Origin: Vibrio sp. CDRSL-10 TSBA
Lineage (GTDB): Bacteria > Pseudomonadota > Gammaproteobacteria > Enterobacterales > Vibrionaceae
NCBI GenBank assembly: GCA_039696685.1
Contig: CP155566.1
Coordinates: forward strand, 2,790,001-2,854,000
DNA: 64,000 nucleotides
Reading direction: 5' to 3'
The translations under genes and the position numbers were made by a program. Below, piece after piece: positions 10,506 to 20,864 of the stretch; within the stretch, counting starts at the first letter, position 1; each line of letters begins with the position of its first letter. The notes below the pieces were generated by a model that saw nothing but the letters and a program-made list of their open reading frames with translations, was not told where the DNA came from and made no database searches.

Positions 10506-12588
10506 ATGACCCGATTCAGACAAATTCACTCACTTGCCTTCCGCCAGGCCAAAACCGTATTTATGGTTTCGGTTTTGCTCGGCTTGTGTTTCAGTCTTTA
10601 CCAAGCGGGGATCGAGTTTCATCAGGAGCAGCAGCGCATTAAGCAGCACTACCAGATTAAGCTGCAACAACATTATGATAATGCCAGTCAGGCGGCCTAT
10701 CATCTTAATCATCTGTTGGCAGAACAGGTCGCCACCAGCCTGATGGCTGATGACGCTATCGTCCGGGTGCAACTGGTGGATGACTTTGGTGATGACCTGA
10801 CCCGTCTGGAACAACGCAGTGCCATGGCTGAGCCCCTGGTGAAATGGCTGGCCCCCTACTTCACCCCGGATCCGCCTGTGTTTACCAGCCAGTTATACCA
10901 ACCGGGTACCGAGGTTCTGGTCGGCACACTGGCCTTTGAGGTCGACGGCACATCCATCGCGCGCAACTTTATTGCCAAAATCCGCCGTGTACTACTATTT
11001 GATCTGCTGCGCAATATACTGCTGACATCCATCCTACTGGTGTTTTTCTACCGCAAACTGTCAAGGCCGCTGACTACCTTGATTGGCTGGGTTCGTACTT
11101 TGCCCAACCGTCCTCATAATCACTTACCGCTCCCTGCTCTGGATCAGGAAAACGAAATCAGCGAACTGGCCTCTTCGTTTCATTCGTTATGGCGTGAACG
11201 CGAGCAGGCAGAAACGAAACTGAATCAGTTGGCCTACTATGACAGTCTGACGGGTCTTGCCAACCGCAGTCTGCTGCTGCAAATGCTGACGAAAGCGATT
11301 GAACAGGCTGAACAGCATCAACACAGTGGTGTGCTGTTTTATCTCGATCTGGATCGCTTCAAAACCATCAATGACTCGCTTGGCCACACCATCGGCGATC
11401 GTATGATCACAGCTATTGCCACCCGGCTGCGCGCCTGGGCCAAGCAGGATTACATCTGTGCCCGCATCGGCGGTGATGAATTTGTCATCCTGATACCAGC
11501 GCTGGAATCACCGCAGGTTGAAGCTGTTGCGCGCCAATTACTGGCGTTAATATCTAACCCTTATAATATCGATGATCATCAGCTGTATTGCTCGGTGAGT
11601 ATCGGGATTGCAACCTTTCCCTCTTCCGGCCATAACAATGTCGATGTACTGCGCCAGGCCGATACTGCTCTGTATCGGGCTAAAGTCAGTGGGCGCGGCA
11701 AGTACGTCTTCTATGAACCAGAAATGCGGGCTCAGGTCGAATCCTTCCTGCAAACTGAAAAAGGGCTGCACGAGGCACTCAATCATCATCAGTTCGAGCT
11801 CTACTACCAGCCACAGCTCAATACGCAGCATCAGATCATCGGGGTCGAAGCGCTGATACGCTGGCATCATCCGCAAAAAGGCCTCCAGGCGCCGGGACTG
11901 TTTATGCCGGTCGCCGAAGAGACCGGGCAAATCCTGCCGATTGGGAACTGGATCATCGAGCAGGCTTTTTACCAGTATGCACAATGGAAAAAAGCCGGCG
12001 TTTCTGCCCGCCGAATTTCGTCGTCTGGCGATCAATATCAGCCCGCTGCAGTTTGCTCAGGAATCGTTTGTCGAACACATTAATGAGGCACTGCAGCAAG
12101 CCGGGATCAGCGGAGAGCATATTGAGCTGGAAATCACCGAAAACCTGCTGCTGGAGAATGTTGCGGGCGCTGTGGAAAAAATGCACCGTCTCAAAGAGAG
12201 TCAAATCAAGATCTCGATTGATGACTTTGGCACCGGGTATTCATCACTGCGTTATCTGAAACATCTGGCAGTCGATGTTTTGAAAATTGACCGCTCATTT
12301 GTGACTCAGCTTCATCTGGATGATAACGATCAGGCGATCGTGGATACCATCATCATGATCGCTCATCGTCTCGGTCTGGAGGTGATCGCGGAAGGGGTGG
12401 AAGATGTGTTTGAGCTCAATGCGCTCAAGCAGCTTGGTTGCCAGCAGTTTCAGGGGTTTCTGTTCGATCAGCCGTTACCGGCCAGTGTCATCACCCAGCG
12501 TTTTGCCGACAACCATTATCAGTCATTGTTAGAGCATGCTCTGACGGCCGCTCAGAGCGAAGTGTTCAAACAAACGGGTAACTCATAA
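10506..12588 (+). CDS. Membrane GGDEF-EAL cyclic-di-GMP enzyme
   Basis: Restored length is 693 residues. A transmembrane helix near residues 15-33, a periplasmic region of about 125 residues, a second helix near 160-180 and a HAMP-like linker lead to a GGDEF domain (ARIGGDEFVIL near residue 322) and an EAL domain (GVEALIRWHHP near 448, DDFGTGYSSL later). Both active-site motifs are intact, so synthesis and hydrolysis of c-di-GMP are both possible; which one dominates cannot be read. The frame breaks at 12000-12004 (GTTTC); removing one T gives KKAGVLPAEFRRLAINI. It overlaps the convergent rimI by 23 bp. It occupies the position of V. cholerae VC0658. Confidence 0.92.
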
Positions 12589-13012
12589 TGATCGCGTCTT
12601 CACGCCCTTTCGCGGTCGGATAGTAGTTGACCCGGCGATCGATATCATTAAAGCCAAGCTGACAATACAGCTGATAGGCGCGCTGGTTGCTGTCGCGAAC
12701 CTCCAGCCAGGCACTTTCCGCGCCCGCTTGCTCGCACATCTCGAGAAAATACTCCACCAGTCGGCGACCATAACCTTGGCCTTGCTGCTCAGGGGCAACC
12801 GCAACATTAAGCAGCGTCACTTCCCCGACAATATTCTGGGCATAAAAATAACCCACCACTTGTTGCTCAACCAGCATCACCTGATGACAAGCGCCACGGC
12901 TTGCCACATCACCGATCATGGTTTGCGACCATGGGTGGCTATGCGCGGCCTGTTCAATACGATACACATCCTGCACATGTTCGGCAGTTAAAGGGACAAA
13001 CTCAATAGTCAC
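12566..13012 (-). CDS. rimI: Ribosomal protein S18 N-alpha-acetyltransferase
   Basis: GNAT-fold enzyme that acetylates the N-terminal alanine of ribosomal protein S18. I choose the GTG at 13012 (VTIEFVPLT), giving 148 residues, the E. coli length; the longer reading runs into holD. The acetyl-CoA loop is visible in PEQQGQGYGRRL and the family ending in NYYPTAKGREDAIIM. The start codon overlaps the holD stop (GTGA), so the two are translationally coupled as in E. coli. Confidence 0.93.
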   Translation of the reverse strand: MTIEFVPLTAEHVQDVYRIEQAAHSHPWSQTMIGDVASRGACHQVMLVEQQVVGYFYAQNIVGEVTLLNVAVAPEQQGQGYGRRLVEYFLEMCEQAGAESAWLEVRDSNQRAYQLYCQLGFNDIDRRVNYYPTAKGREDAIIMSYPFV

Positions 13013-13417
13013 GATGTCGGTGCTCCGTAAGCACAAATCTGCTGCCACAGATCGCGGCGATGCTGGTTGTTACCGGCGATAGCACGCAGTAACGGCGAGA
13101 CCAGACGTTTGGCGGCAATCTCAGGTGTGGCATCACAACCGGCAAACCAGATCCATTCCAATGCGGATAAATCCAGCTGGGCCAGTTGATGGGGATAAAC
13201 ATGTCTGGCCTGCTCCAGACTGACATGAAAACTTTTCAGAAACCCGCGCAAATAGCGCGATGTCTTGTGCATCCGGAAAGGTTTCACACACCAGTAATAA
13301 GCGGCAACCGGCGTCAAGCGGCTGCAAAGACGGCTGATACCCGGCCAGTCGCTCGGGATGAACCAGTTCCCAGGTCTGAATGCCCATCGCCTGAAGATAA
13401 TGCTGTTGCTCAAACAT
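13009..13417 (-). CDS. holD: DNA polymerase III psi subunit
   Basis: Psi links the clamp loader to chi and single-strand-binding protein. Restored length is 135 residues. It begins MFEQQHYLQAMGIQTWELV, the conserved N-terminal helix that binds the clamp loader. The frame breaks at 13239-13243 (GAAAC); removing one A gives ALFARVLKSFHVSLEQ. It precedes rimI with a 4-base overlap, the usual holD-rimI pair. Confidence 0.9.
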
Positions 13418-13505
13418 GAATGTGTGCCCGTCAAATGAATGCTCGCCATGCTAACAAACTTGGCTCAGGCCGCTCAAGCAGGAATGCCGTAAATGCAGCT
13501 AAAAA

Positions 13506-13528
13506 AACGGAAGCCAGCGGCTCCCGTT
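13506..13528 (-). terminator. Intrinsic terminator of the ubiT-GNAT operon
   Basis: Stem AACGG-GAGCC with GCTTCCGTT (one mismatch), followed on the minus strand by seven T residues, 25 bp past the GNAT gene stop. Confidence 0.7.
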
Positions 13529-13553
13529 ATCTGTTGTCGTGCGAGTGCGGACG

Positions 13554-14060
13554 TTAATCTAACTCAGCGAACTCTGCGCAATACTCAATCAGCCCTTCGC
13601 GTCCCTGAAGTTCATTCTCCCACAGAGAGACGATTTGGAAATATTGCTCATGCGCCGGCCACTGGCAGTGAAAACCCGATTGAGCCGCCAAATCAAAGCC
13701 CAATCGTCCGTAGTAAGCCGGATCCCCCAGTACCACACACGCCGGATAGCCAAGCTCCCCCAAGGATGCCAGGCCTTCACGCACCATCTCAGCACCAATC
13801 CCCTGACGGCGCCAGGACGCTTTGACGGCAAGAGGCGCCAACCCCTGCCAATTGAGATCTTCTCCGTTGAGCGTGACCGGGCTGAACATGGCATGGCCAA
13901 TCACTTCACCGTCATCATCACACGCAACCAGTGACAGTGTGCGATGACCATTTTCCCGTAACGCCATCACCAAATTGGCTTCAGCATCTGTGTCAAACAC
14001 AGACTTTAACAGGCGGTCGACCGCCAGAATATCTGCTGGAGCCTCAGTTCGAATAAGCAT
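13554..14060 (-). CDS. yhbS: GNAT N-acetyltransferase, YhbS-like
   Basis: 168-residue acetyltransferase of the YhbS group; the substrate is unknown to me. The start MLIRTEAPADILAVDRLL is the family N-terminus, and the acetyl-CoA loop is SWRRQGIGAEMVREGL near residue 87. VVLGDPAYYGRLGFDLA follows as in YhbS. The frame is intact. It overlaps the end of ubiT by 17 bp, matching the yhbT-yhbS order of E. coli, so co-translation is likely. Confidence 0.85.
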   Translation of the reverse strand: MLIRTEAPADILAVDRLLKSVFDTDAEANLVMALRENGHRTLSLVACDDDGEVIGHAMFSPVTLNGEDLNWQGLAPLAVKASWRRQGIGAEMVREGLASLGELGYPACVVLGDPAYYGRLGFDLAAQSGFHCQWPAHEQYFQIVSLWENELQGREGLIEYCAEFAELD

Positions 14061-14571
14061 TCACTACCTCATTTTGTGTATTGGGCGTTTGCATGCCTTT
14101 ATGCACAAAATCGGCCAAATGTTGAAGTAAAATTTGTCCCGCTTTAGGTAATTGTTGCAAATCCACACTATCCATCAAATTTTTGACTTCCAGTCCGAGT
14201 TCAGTATCGCCTTCAATCAGCAAGCGACGCTGAAAGAATAAAGTGTCCGGATCTTCTTTGCGCCCCGCGATTAAAATCAACTCATTCAGGTCGCCACTGA
14301 AGCTGACATCTTCATGTTTGACGTTATCTGCAACAATCAGACGTTCATTCTCAAAACTGATAAACCAACGTAGATCCAGGTCACGAATCTCAATTTTGAG
14401 CCACTTACCCTGCAGAAACTCAAAATCGCCGTCCTGCAGCGCTTCATGGAAAACCCGTTGCAATACCTGTAATAAGGCGCTTTTTTGTACTGACTGAGGT
14501 AATAAATCGATCGGAGATCGCAAAATTGAAGCAGCATTTTGAACCAGTTGAGTGCGAATCTTGTTAATCAC
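14044..14571 (-). CDS. ubiT: SCP2-domain accessory factor for anaerobic ubiquinone synthesis
   Basis: 175 residues, the YhbT/UbiT family: a small sterol-carrier-protein-2 lipid-binding domain thought to hold ubiquinone intermediates in the oxygen-independent pathway with UbiU and UbiV. The SCP2 core is seen in DGDFEFLQGKWLKIEIRD and FSGDLNELILIAGRKEDP, and RRLLIEGDTELGLEVKNLMD is the family C-terminal signature. The frame is intact. ubiU-ubiV lie 2.5 kb away on the other strand, separated by rocS. I looked for an FNR box (TTGAT-N4-ATCAA) upstream and found none. Confidence 0.88.
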   Translation of the reverse strand: MINKIRTQLVQNAASILRSPIDLLPQSVQKSALLQVLQRVFHEALQDGDFEFLQGKWLKIEIRDLDLRWFISFENERLIVADNVKHEDVSFSGDLNELILIAGRKEDPDTLFFQRRLLIEGDTELGLEVKNLMDSVDLQQLPKAGQILLQHLADFVHKGMQTPNTQNEVVNAYSN

Positions 14572-14767
14572 GCGAAATATCCGTTACTTTTTATTCAAGA
14601 ATGGCGTAATCATAATGGATATAATTGCAGCAATTCCTGTTATGCATCAAAAAACACACCGGTCAGGTATCTTTTCAGTAACAGGAATCAAAGTTATAGT
14701 TAACCTTTCTTGTCAAAGTAACAAATTCAATGAATAGTACGCGCTATGGACAGTTGGTAGTATCTTG
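14572..14767. promoter_or_regulatory. Divergent ubiT / rocS upstream region
   Basis: About 195 AT-rich bases that must carry the promoters of both genes. No regulator site could be assigned with confidence. Confidence 0.4.
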
Positions 14768-16829
14768 ATGCTTTCGCACATGCCTTCGCAAAATATACAG
14801 CACTGGTTTGCAAAAATGACGTCGAATAGTCCGTTCTTTTTTGCTTTGCTCGATCATCAACATAAGTATGTGTTGGTCAACGAGCGCTATTGTGATATCG
14901 CCGGACTACCGTCTGCAGAGCTGGTAGGGATGGATGACGTTCAAGTATTAGGCGAGCAGTTCTATCAGCATCTCAAACCCTACTATCAACGCGCGTTTAA
15001 TGGCGAAAACCTCGAAGCGGAAGTAACGCTGCATGAGCTGGATCTGGAAACCAGTCTGCACTTCTCCCTGTCGCCGATCAGCAATGACAATCAGATTGAA
15101 TACATTGTTTTTCATGCCATCGATACCTCAGAAAAGCAGATTCTGATCCGTTTCTCTGGAAGAATCGGAAAATAAATTCTCTACCCTCACCGCCCTGCTG
15201 CCGGATGGCTTACTGTTGGTGGAAGAGGACTGCATCATTTCCGCTAATCCGGCTTCAGCTCGTTTACTGGGTTTTGACACCGCAACCGAATTACTCGGCG
15301 AAGAGCTGTCGCGTCTGTTTGTCGATGAGAAAACCAAAGCCGTCTTCAATACGCCACTTGGACTGTTGCTGTCAGAAGCGCCGCTCAGTTGTCTGACCGG
15401 GCCGCGCTGCGGCTTTGAACGCAAGGTGCAGCTCAATGCCAGTCCGACCCGGTTACTGGGCAGCAATTCGCAGCTGATCCTGATTCAGGATGGTGACCAG
15501 GCCAGTAAACAGTTGTCTGCTACCACACAGACAGACCTGCATATCGACACGCTGACCGGGCTGTCTAATCGTCTCGGCTTCACCAAACGCCTTGAGCAGC
15601 TTATCCACAATGATACTCCGCTGGTGATGCTCTATCTCGACATTGATAACTTTAAAAACATCAATGATTCGCTCGGCCACCATATTGGTGACAAGGTGAT
15701 CAAAGAAGTCTCCTCCCGCCTGAAACGTCTGGTTCCGCCCCATGCGGTACTCGGCCATCTGGGCGGAGACGAATTCGGTCTGATCCTGCCGCAGCCAGAG
15801 AACAATCGCTCCGCCGACCTGCTGGCAGAACGCATCATTGCGCTTATCAACCAGCCGTTTGACCTGCACCATTTCAGTAAGCGCCTGGCCTGCTCTATCG
15901 GTAGCGTGCACTATCCCGGCGATGGTAACGATGCGCGTGTCCTGCTGCAAAACGCCGATACGGCGATGTATGAAGCCAAAGACCGCGGCCGTAATCGTTT
16001 GATCAAGTTCAACGATCAGATGAACAAAGAAGCGCGGATGCGCTTATGGCTGGAAATTGAACTGCAAAAAGCGTTGCAGCAAAATGGTCTGGAAGTGTGG
16101 TATCAACCTAAGGTTAACGCGCGTGATTTCAGCATTAATGGCGCAGAAGCACTGGTACGCTGGAAACACCCGGTTGAAGGCTACATCAGTCCGGGCGCCT
16201 TTATTCCCGTGGCTGAAAAAGCCGGCCTGATTGAGCATTTAGGCCGGGTGGTAATGCGTGAGGTATTCGCCACAGTAAAACGCTGGAAACAACAGGGCAT
16301 CCTTCCTGGCCGGGTGGCGATTAATATCTCCCCTGAACAGTTTGGTAACCCGCAGCTGATTGATTACCTGGAAAAACTACTGCGCACCACGCAACTGGAC
16401 CCAAGCTGTATCACGTTCGAGCTGACAGAAAGTGCGGTAATGAGTGACAGCGAACATACCCTGCAAATGCTCAATGCGATAAAAAAACTCGGCTTTGCCC
16501 TGTCGATTGATGACTTTGGTACCGGCTATTCTTCCTTAGCCTACCTGGCTCGTTTTCCAATCGATGAGCTCAAAATTGACCGCGCCTTCATCGCCGATAT
16601 CGATACTCTGCCTAAGCAGGTCACAGTGATTGAAAACATCATCAATCTGGGGAAATCACTCAACCTGACCGTTGTGGCCGAGGGGGTGGAAACCCAACCA
16701 CAGGCCACTCTGCTGTCAAACCTCAATTGTCACTCCATTCAGGGCTTTCATTTCTACCGCCCGCAGCCTCGTCATGAGGTGGAAGAGCTGTTCTCGCAAA
16801 ATCGTCGCCACCGGCCGCTGACCAAGTAA
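14768..16829 (+). CDS. rocS: RocS-like PAS-GGDEF-EAL cyclic-di-GMP protein
   Basis: Restored length is 686 residues. Two PAS-like sensor regions (about residues 15-125 and 135-200) precede a GGDEF domain (HLGGDEFGLILP near residue 332) and an EAL domain (GAEALVRWKHP near 459, DDFGTGYSSL later). There is no transmembrane segment, so it should be cytosolic. Position and architecture match V. cholerae RocS (VC0653), which controls rugosity and motility. I take the ATG at 14768; a TTG lies one codon earlier. The frame breaks at 15150-15154 (GTTTC); removing one T gives QILIRSLEESENKF between the PAS units. Net enzyme activity is not readable from sequence. Confidence 0.88.
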
Positions 16830-17057
16830 GCCCTCTACCCTACCCGGCGGTTCAGGTCCGCAGCAGACGAGACCTGCGTACTTTTTGCCTTCGCACACTA
16901 GACCGCACCGCAACAGAAGCTATATGGCAGAAGACAAGTCACTGATCGCTGTACAGATAATTGTCCCGAATCGCCGCAAACCTGCCTTATATCAAATCCG
17001 TCGGCGCGGTTTGTGCCTAAAATGCCGGTTCTTTTCCTTTTCAAACAGACCTGAGCA

Positions 17058-18071
17058 ATGGAACTTCTCTGTCCGGCAGGTAACCTGCCAGCCTTAAAAA
17101 CGGCCATTGACTGCGGTGCCGACGCGGTGTATCTCGGCTTCAAAGACGATACCAACGCCCGCCACTTTGCCGGCCTCAACTTCAATGGTAAAAAACTGGA
17201 AAAAGCCAGCCAGTATGTGCATGACCACGGTAAAAAAATGCACATCGCCCTGAACACGTTTGCCCATCCGCAAGGGTTCGAGCGCTGGACCCGGGCAGTG
17301 GATCAGGCGGCCGATCTCGGCGTCGATGCGCTGATTATCGCTGATGTCGCGCTGCTCGATTACGCCGCAGAGCACTATCCGGGGATTGAATTGCACCTGT
17401 CAGTGCAGGCTTCAGCCACTAACGTCAAAGCGATTGAATACTATCATCATCATTTCAACGTCAAACGCGTGGTGCTGCCACGGGTGTTGTCGATTCATCA
17501 GGTGAAGCAGCTGTCGCGCACCGTGCCTCAAGGAGTCGAACTGGAAGTATTTGCCTTTGGCAGTCTGTGCATCATGTCAGAAGGGCGTTGCTATCTTTCG
17601 TCTTACCTGACCGGCGAATCCCCCAATACGGTCGGGGCCTGCTCGCCGGCCAAATATGTGCGCTGGCAACAGACCGACGCTGGTCTTGAATCGCGCCTCA
17701 ACGAGATCCTGATTGACCGTTATGCCGATGGGGAAAACGCGGGATATCCGACCTTGTGCAAAGGCCGTTTTCATGCCGAAATTGACGGCCAGACCAAACG
17801 CTATCACGCTCTGGAAGAGCCCACCAGCCTCAATACTCTGGCCATGCTGCCCCAGCTGTTTGCCGCTAATGTCGCTTCGGTCAAAATTGAAGGCCGTCAG
17901 CGCAGCCCGGCTTATGTCGAGCAGGTCACCCGCACCTGGCGCGCCGCCATTGATCGCTACCTGGCTGCCCCTGAACGCTATCAGGTCGACAGCCAGTGGG
18001 ACAAAACATTAGCCAATGTCTCGGAAGGCTCTCAAACCACACTCGGTGCTTACCACCGTCAATGGCAGTAA
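17058..18071 (+). CDS. ubiU: UbiU, U32 family subunit of O2-independent ubiquinone hydroxylase
   Basis: 337 residues, peptidase-U32 fold, E. coli YhbU/UbiU. With UbiV it forms a heterodimer carrying two 4Fe-4S clusters needed for ubiquinone synthesis without oxygen. The cluster cysteines appear in CIMSEGRCYLSSY, GACSPAK and YPTLCKGRF, the family spacing. It begins MELLCPAGNLPALKTAIDCG, the U32 N-terminal signature. The frame is intact although it contains GAAC at 17061-17064. ubiV follows after 15 bp with an AAGGAG ribosome binding site. Confidence 0.93.
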   Translation: MELLCPAGNLPALKTAIDCGADAVYLGFKDDTNARHFAGLNFNGKKLEKASQYVHDHGKKMHIALNTFAHPQGFERWTRAVDQAADLGVDALIIADVALLDYAAEHYPGIELHLSVQASATNVKAIEYYHHHFNVKRVVLPRVLSIHQVKQLSRTVPQGVELEVFAFGSLCIMSEGRCYLSSYLTGESPNTVGACSPAKYVRWQQTDAGLESRLNEILIDRYADGENAGYPTLCKGRFHAEIDGQTKRYHALEEPTSLNTLAMLPQLFAANVASVKIEGRQRSPAYVEQVTRTWRAAIDRYLAAPERYQVDSQWDKTLANVSEGSQTTLGAYHRQWQ

Positions 18072-18086
18072 TCACAAGGAGAAAGC

Positions 18087-18965
18087 ATGAAATACGCATT
18101 AGGCCCGCTGCTTTACTTCTGGCCCAAACAAGACGTCGAGCAGTTTTACCTGCAGGCCAGTAGCAGTGAAGCGGATATTATCTACCTGGGAGAAACCGTC
18201 TGTTCCAAACGGCGTGAACTCAAGCCGCAACACTGGTTAGAGATAGCCACCCAACTGAGTCAGGCCGGCAAACAGGTCGTACTGTCAACCATGGCACTGC
18301 TGGAAGCACCGAGCGAAATTAAAGTCATGCAAAGCTATATCGATAATGGTGACTTTATTATTGAGGCCAACGACATGGCGGGTATTCAGCTCGCCAGTGA
18401 GAAAAAAATGCCGTTTGTGGTCGGGCCGGCGATCAATACTTATAACGCCCACGCGCTCAAACTGTTTCTCAAACAAGGCATGATGCGCTGGTGCATGCCG
18501 GTTGAGTTATCCCGCCAATGGCTGAGCAATACTTTACAGCAGTGTGAGACTCTGGGTATCCGCGGTCAGTTTGAAGTGGAAGTGTTCAGCCATGGTTACC
18601 TGCCGCTGGCTTATTCTGCGCGCTGCTTTACCGCCCGGGCGGAAAACCGAGCCAAAGATGAGTGCCAGACCTGTTGCATCCGCTATCCGACCGGCATTCA
18701 GGTCGACAGTCAGGAAGGACAGGCCGTGTTCAATCTCAATGGCATCCAGACCCAGTCCGGTTACTGTTACAACCTGATTAATGATCTGCCGCACATGCAG
18801 GGCCTGGTCGATGTCGTCCGCCTCAGTCCGCTCGGGGTTGAGACCTTTAATCACTTAAGCCGCTTTTGTGCCAATGAGCAGGGCCAGAATCCGCAACCGC
18901 TCGAGCATTATCAGTGTAACGGCTACTGGCACCAACTGCCCGGATTGGCGGTCGAAATAGCGTAA
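18087..18965 (+). CDS. ubiV: UbiV, partner of UbiU
   Basis: 292 residues, second U32-family subunit. The four iron-sulfur cysteines are visible: GETVCSKRREL near residue 37, SARCFTARAENRAKDECQTCC near residues 178-197. It is translated from an ATG at 18087 behind AAGGAG and is coupled to ubiU. The frame is intact. It acts in the cytoplasm with UbiU and UbiT under anaerobic conditions (family knowledge). Confidence 0.93.
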   Translation: MKYALGPLLYFWPKQDVEQFYLQASSSEADIIYLGETVCSKRRELKPQHWLEIATQLSQAGKQVVLSTMALLEAPSEIKVMQSYIDNGDFIIEANDMAGIQLASEKKMPFVVGPAINTYNAHALKLFLKQGMMRWCMPVELSRQWLSNTLQQCETLGIRGQFEVEVFSHGYLPLAYSARCFTARAENRAKDECQTCCIRYPTGIQVDSQEGQAVFNLNGIQTQSGYCYNLINDLPHMQGLVDVVRLSPLGVETFNHLSRFCANEQGQNPQPLEHYQCNGYWHQLPGLAVEIA

Positions 18966-19059
18966 TACTTATTCCACCTGACATTGGTTCATGCCCCAGC
19001 TAGACATAAACCGAGTCAGACATAAACCTAGCCAGGCTGAAACCCTTTCAGCCTGGCGC

Positions 19060-20389
19060 TCACACCGGCTGAGGACGCTGGACCAGATTCATGCGCCGCA
19101 GGCTGCGCCACAGCATCACCGCGACCACCAGGCTGAGCGCCAGATTGGAGAGCGGAAAGGCCAGCCAGACACCGGTCATGCCCCATAATTTAGGCAACAC
19201 AAACAGAAACGGCAGCTGCAGTACGATATTACCTATGGTGACAAACATCGCCCGGTTACCCTGATTGGTGGCCTGGTAAAATGCCGCGCACACCACCAAA
19301 AAGCCATCCAGGTACAAAGCGGACAAATGCAGCGTCAGCGCGAAAGAGGCCCCCTGCAGCAAGCGGGCATCATCAGAGTTAAAGATACTGATGACCTGTT
19401 CGCTAAACAGATTGAGCAGTAAAACAAACACCATGCCGCCCAGCACCGCGACACTCATCGCCAGTTTTAACAGCCGGCGCAGGTTGTCATTTTGTCCGGC
19501 CCCGTAATAAAAACTGGCCAGAGGCTGCATGCCGCTGGCAATCCCTTCGGCCGTGAAGTAATACACCACTATGATGTAGCCGAGCATGGCATAAGCGCCG
19601 ACCAGTACCTCATCCCCGTAGTGCATAATCACACTGTTATGAATCGCCACCATGATGGCGCCATAAGCATACATAAACAGGCTCGACGCGCCGATGTGCA
19701 GCATCTTGGGCACATAGTGCCAGTCAAATCGCAGGCAGGCACGGGTCAGACGCATATTGGCTCTGCGGCTGAAAAAGTAGCTCATGCCGAGCACACTGAC
19801 CACCATCTGAGCGACAGCTGTGGCTATCGCCGCACCGGTCAGCTCCCAGCCGGCCAAGGCAATCAGCACATAATCGAGTACAATATTGATCAGCGCTCCC
19901 AGCATCATCAGCAAGGTGGCCAGATTCGGGCTGTCGTCATTACGCAGCAAAAACGGCATCGCAATTGAACCCAGGCTGAACACACAACTTAACATCAGGA
20001 CCTGCAAGTTACTGTAAGCCAAGCTGCAATACCTGTCCTTCCACACCCTGCCAGCGCAAGAAGTCGTCAGCCAGCCACCATAAAACCGCCGCGACACAAG
20101 GCGCCAGAACAATCAAACTCATCAGGCCGGTGGCCAAAATGCGCCGAGCCTGCTCAATATCCCCTTCCCCCTGCCGGATAGAAGCCAGAGCGCCGCATCC
20201 GACGCCAACCATCATACCAATACCGAGAGTGGTGCCAATCACCGGCCAGGCGACATTGATTGCTGCCAGGCCAGCAGCACCGATGTAGTGGCCGATAAAA
20301 ATACCATCCACCACCTGATAGAGACCGTTGACCAGCATTGCCGCGACTGTCGGCACGGTAAAACGTAAAAACTGACGCAATACAGACAT
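19060..20389 (-). CDS. MATE family efflux transporter
   Basis: Restored length is 442 residues with about twelve transmembrane segments; VDGIFIGHYIGAAGLAAINVAWP near the N-terminus is a MATE signature. It probably exports cationic compounds using a Na+ or H+ gradient; the substrate is unknown. The start is MSVLRQFLRF at 20389. The frame breaks near 20028 (minus strand CAGCTTGGCTTAC): deleting one T joins GQVLQLAYSNLQVLML. This is the only internal break in the window that is not at GAAAC/GTTTC, so it may be a real mutation. It lies 53 bp after marR on the same strand, with an operator in the gap. Confidence 0.85.
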
Positions 20390-20410
20390 CGTCTCTCTCC
20401 TGCTGCCAAT

Positions 20411-20431
20411 TTAGTTAGCAAGACTAACCAA
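20411..20431. promoter_or_regulatory. MarR operator in front of the MATE gene
   Basis: TTAGTTAG, five bases, CTAACCAA; the core dyad is GTTAG-N5-CTAAC. The same 8+8 flanks recur in front of marR (20865-20885). The site ends 22 bp upstream of the MATE start codon, between marR and the transporter gene. Confidence 0.75.
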
Positions 20432-20442
20432 TAAAGTAAACA

Positions 20443-20853
20443 TTAACGTAGCGCTTTGCTCAGTAAAACGTCCAGAAACACCGCTTCTTCATCACTGAGG
20501 TGGCGGGAAACCTGATGTGCCAGACGCTGATATACCTTGGCTTCCGATTGCAACGACAGCAACGCAGCATCAGTCAGGCTAAAACGGTGCGCGCGGGCAT
20601 CTTCACTGCAGCGCTGGCGGCAAACCAGTCCTTTACGCTCGAGGCGTTTTATCATGGCCGAAGCCGAAGGCTTAGTCACTTCCATCTGCGTCGCCAGGTC
20701 AGTCAGTCGCATCGGCTCGCATCCGCCCTGCAATACTTTTAAATAGTCGTACTCATTAAAGCTCAGCTGAGCTATCGGATCTTCTTTGCTGTACTGGCGC
20801 CATACCTTGGCGGAAAAACGTTCCAGCTTCTCCAGATTGACATCTAAACTCAT
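20443..20853 (-). CDS. MarR family transcriptional regulator
   Basis: 136-residue winged-helix repressor. The recognition region is MRLTDLATQMEVTKPSASAMIKRLERKGLVCR near residues 42-73, followed by the wing (CSEDARAHRFSLTDAAL). The frame is intact. It is upstream of the MATE gene on the same strand, and near-identical dyads lie before both, which argues that it represses itself and the transporter. The inducer is unknown. Confidence 0.9.
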   Translation of the reverse strand: MSLDVNLEKLERFSAKVWRQYSKEDPIAQLSFNEYDYLKVLQGGCEPMRLTDLATQMEVTKPSASAMIKRLERKGLVCRQRCSEDARAHRFSLTDAALLSLQSEAKVYQRLAHQVSRHLSDEEAVFLDVLLSKALR

Positions 20854-20864
20854 ACACCGCCCAT

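Noticed and set aside
14572-17057. FNR boxes before ubiT or ubiU
   Set aside because: No TTGAT-N4-ATCAA match with acceptable quality was found in either upstream region.
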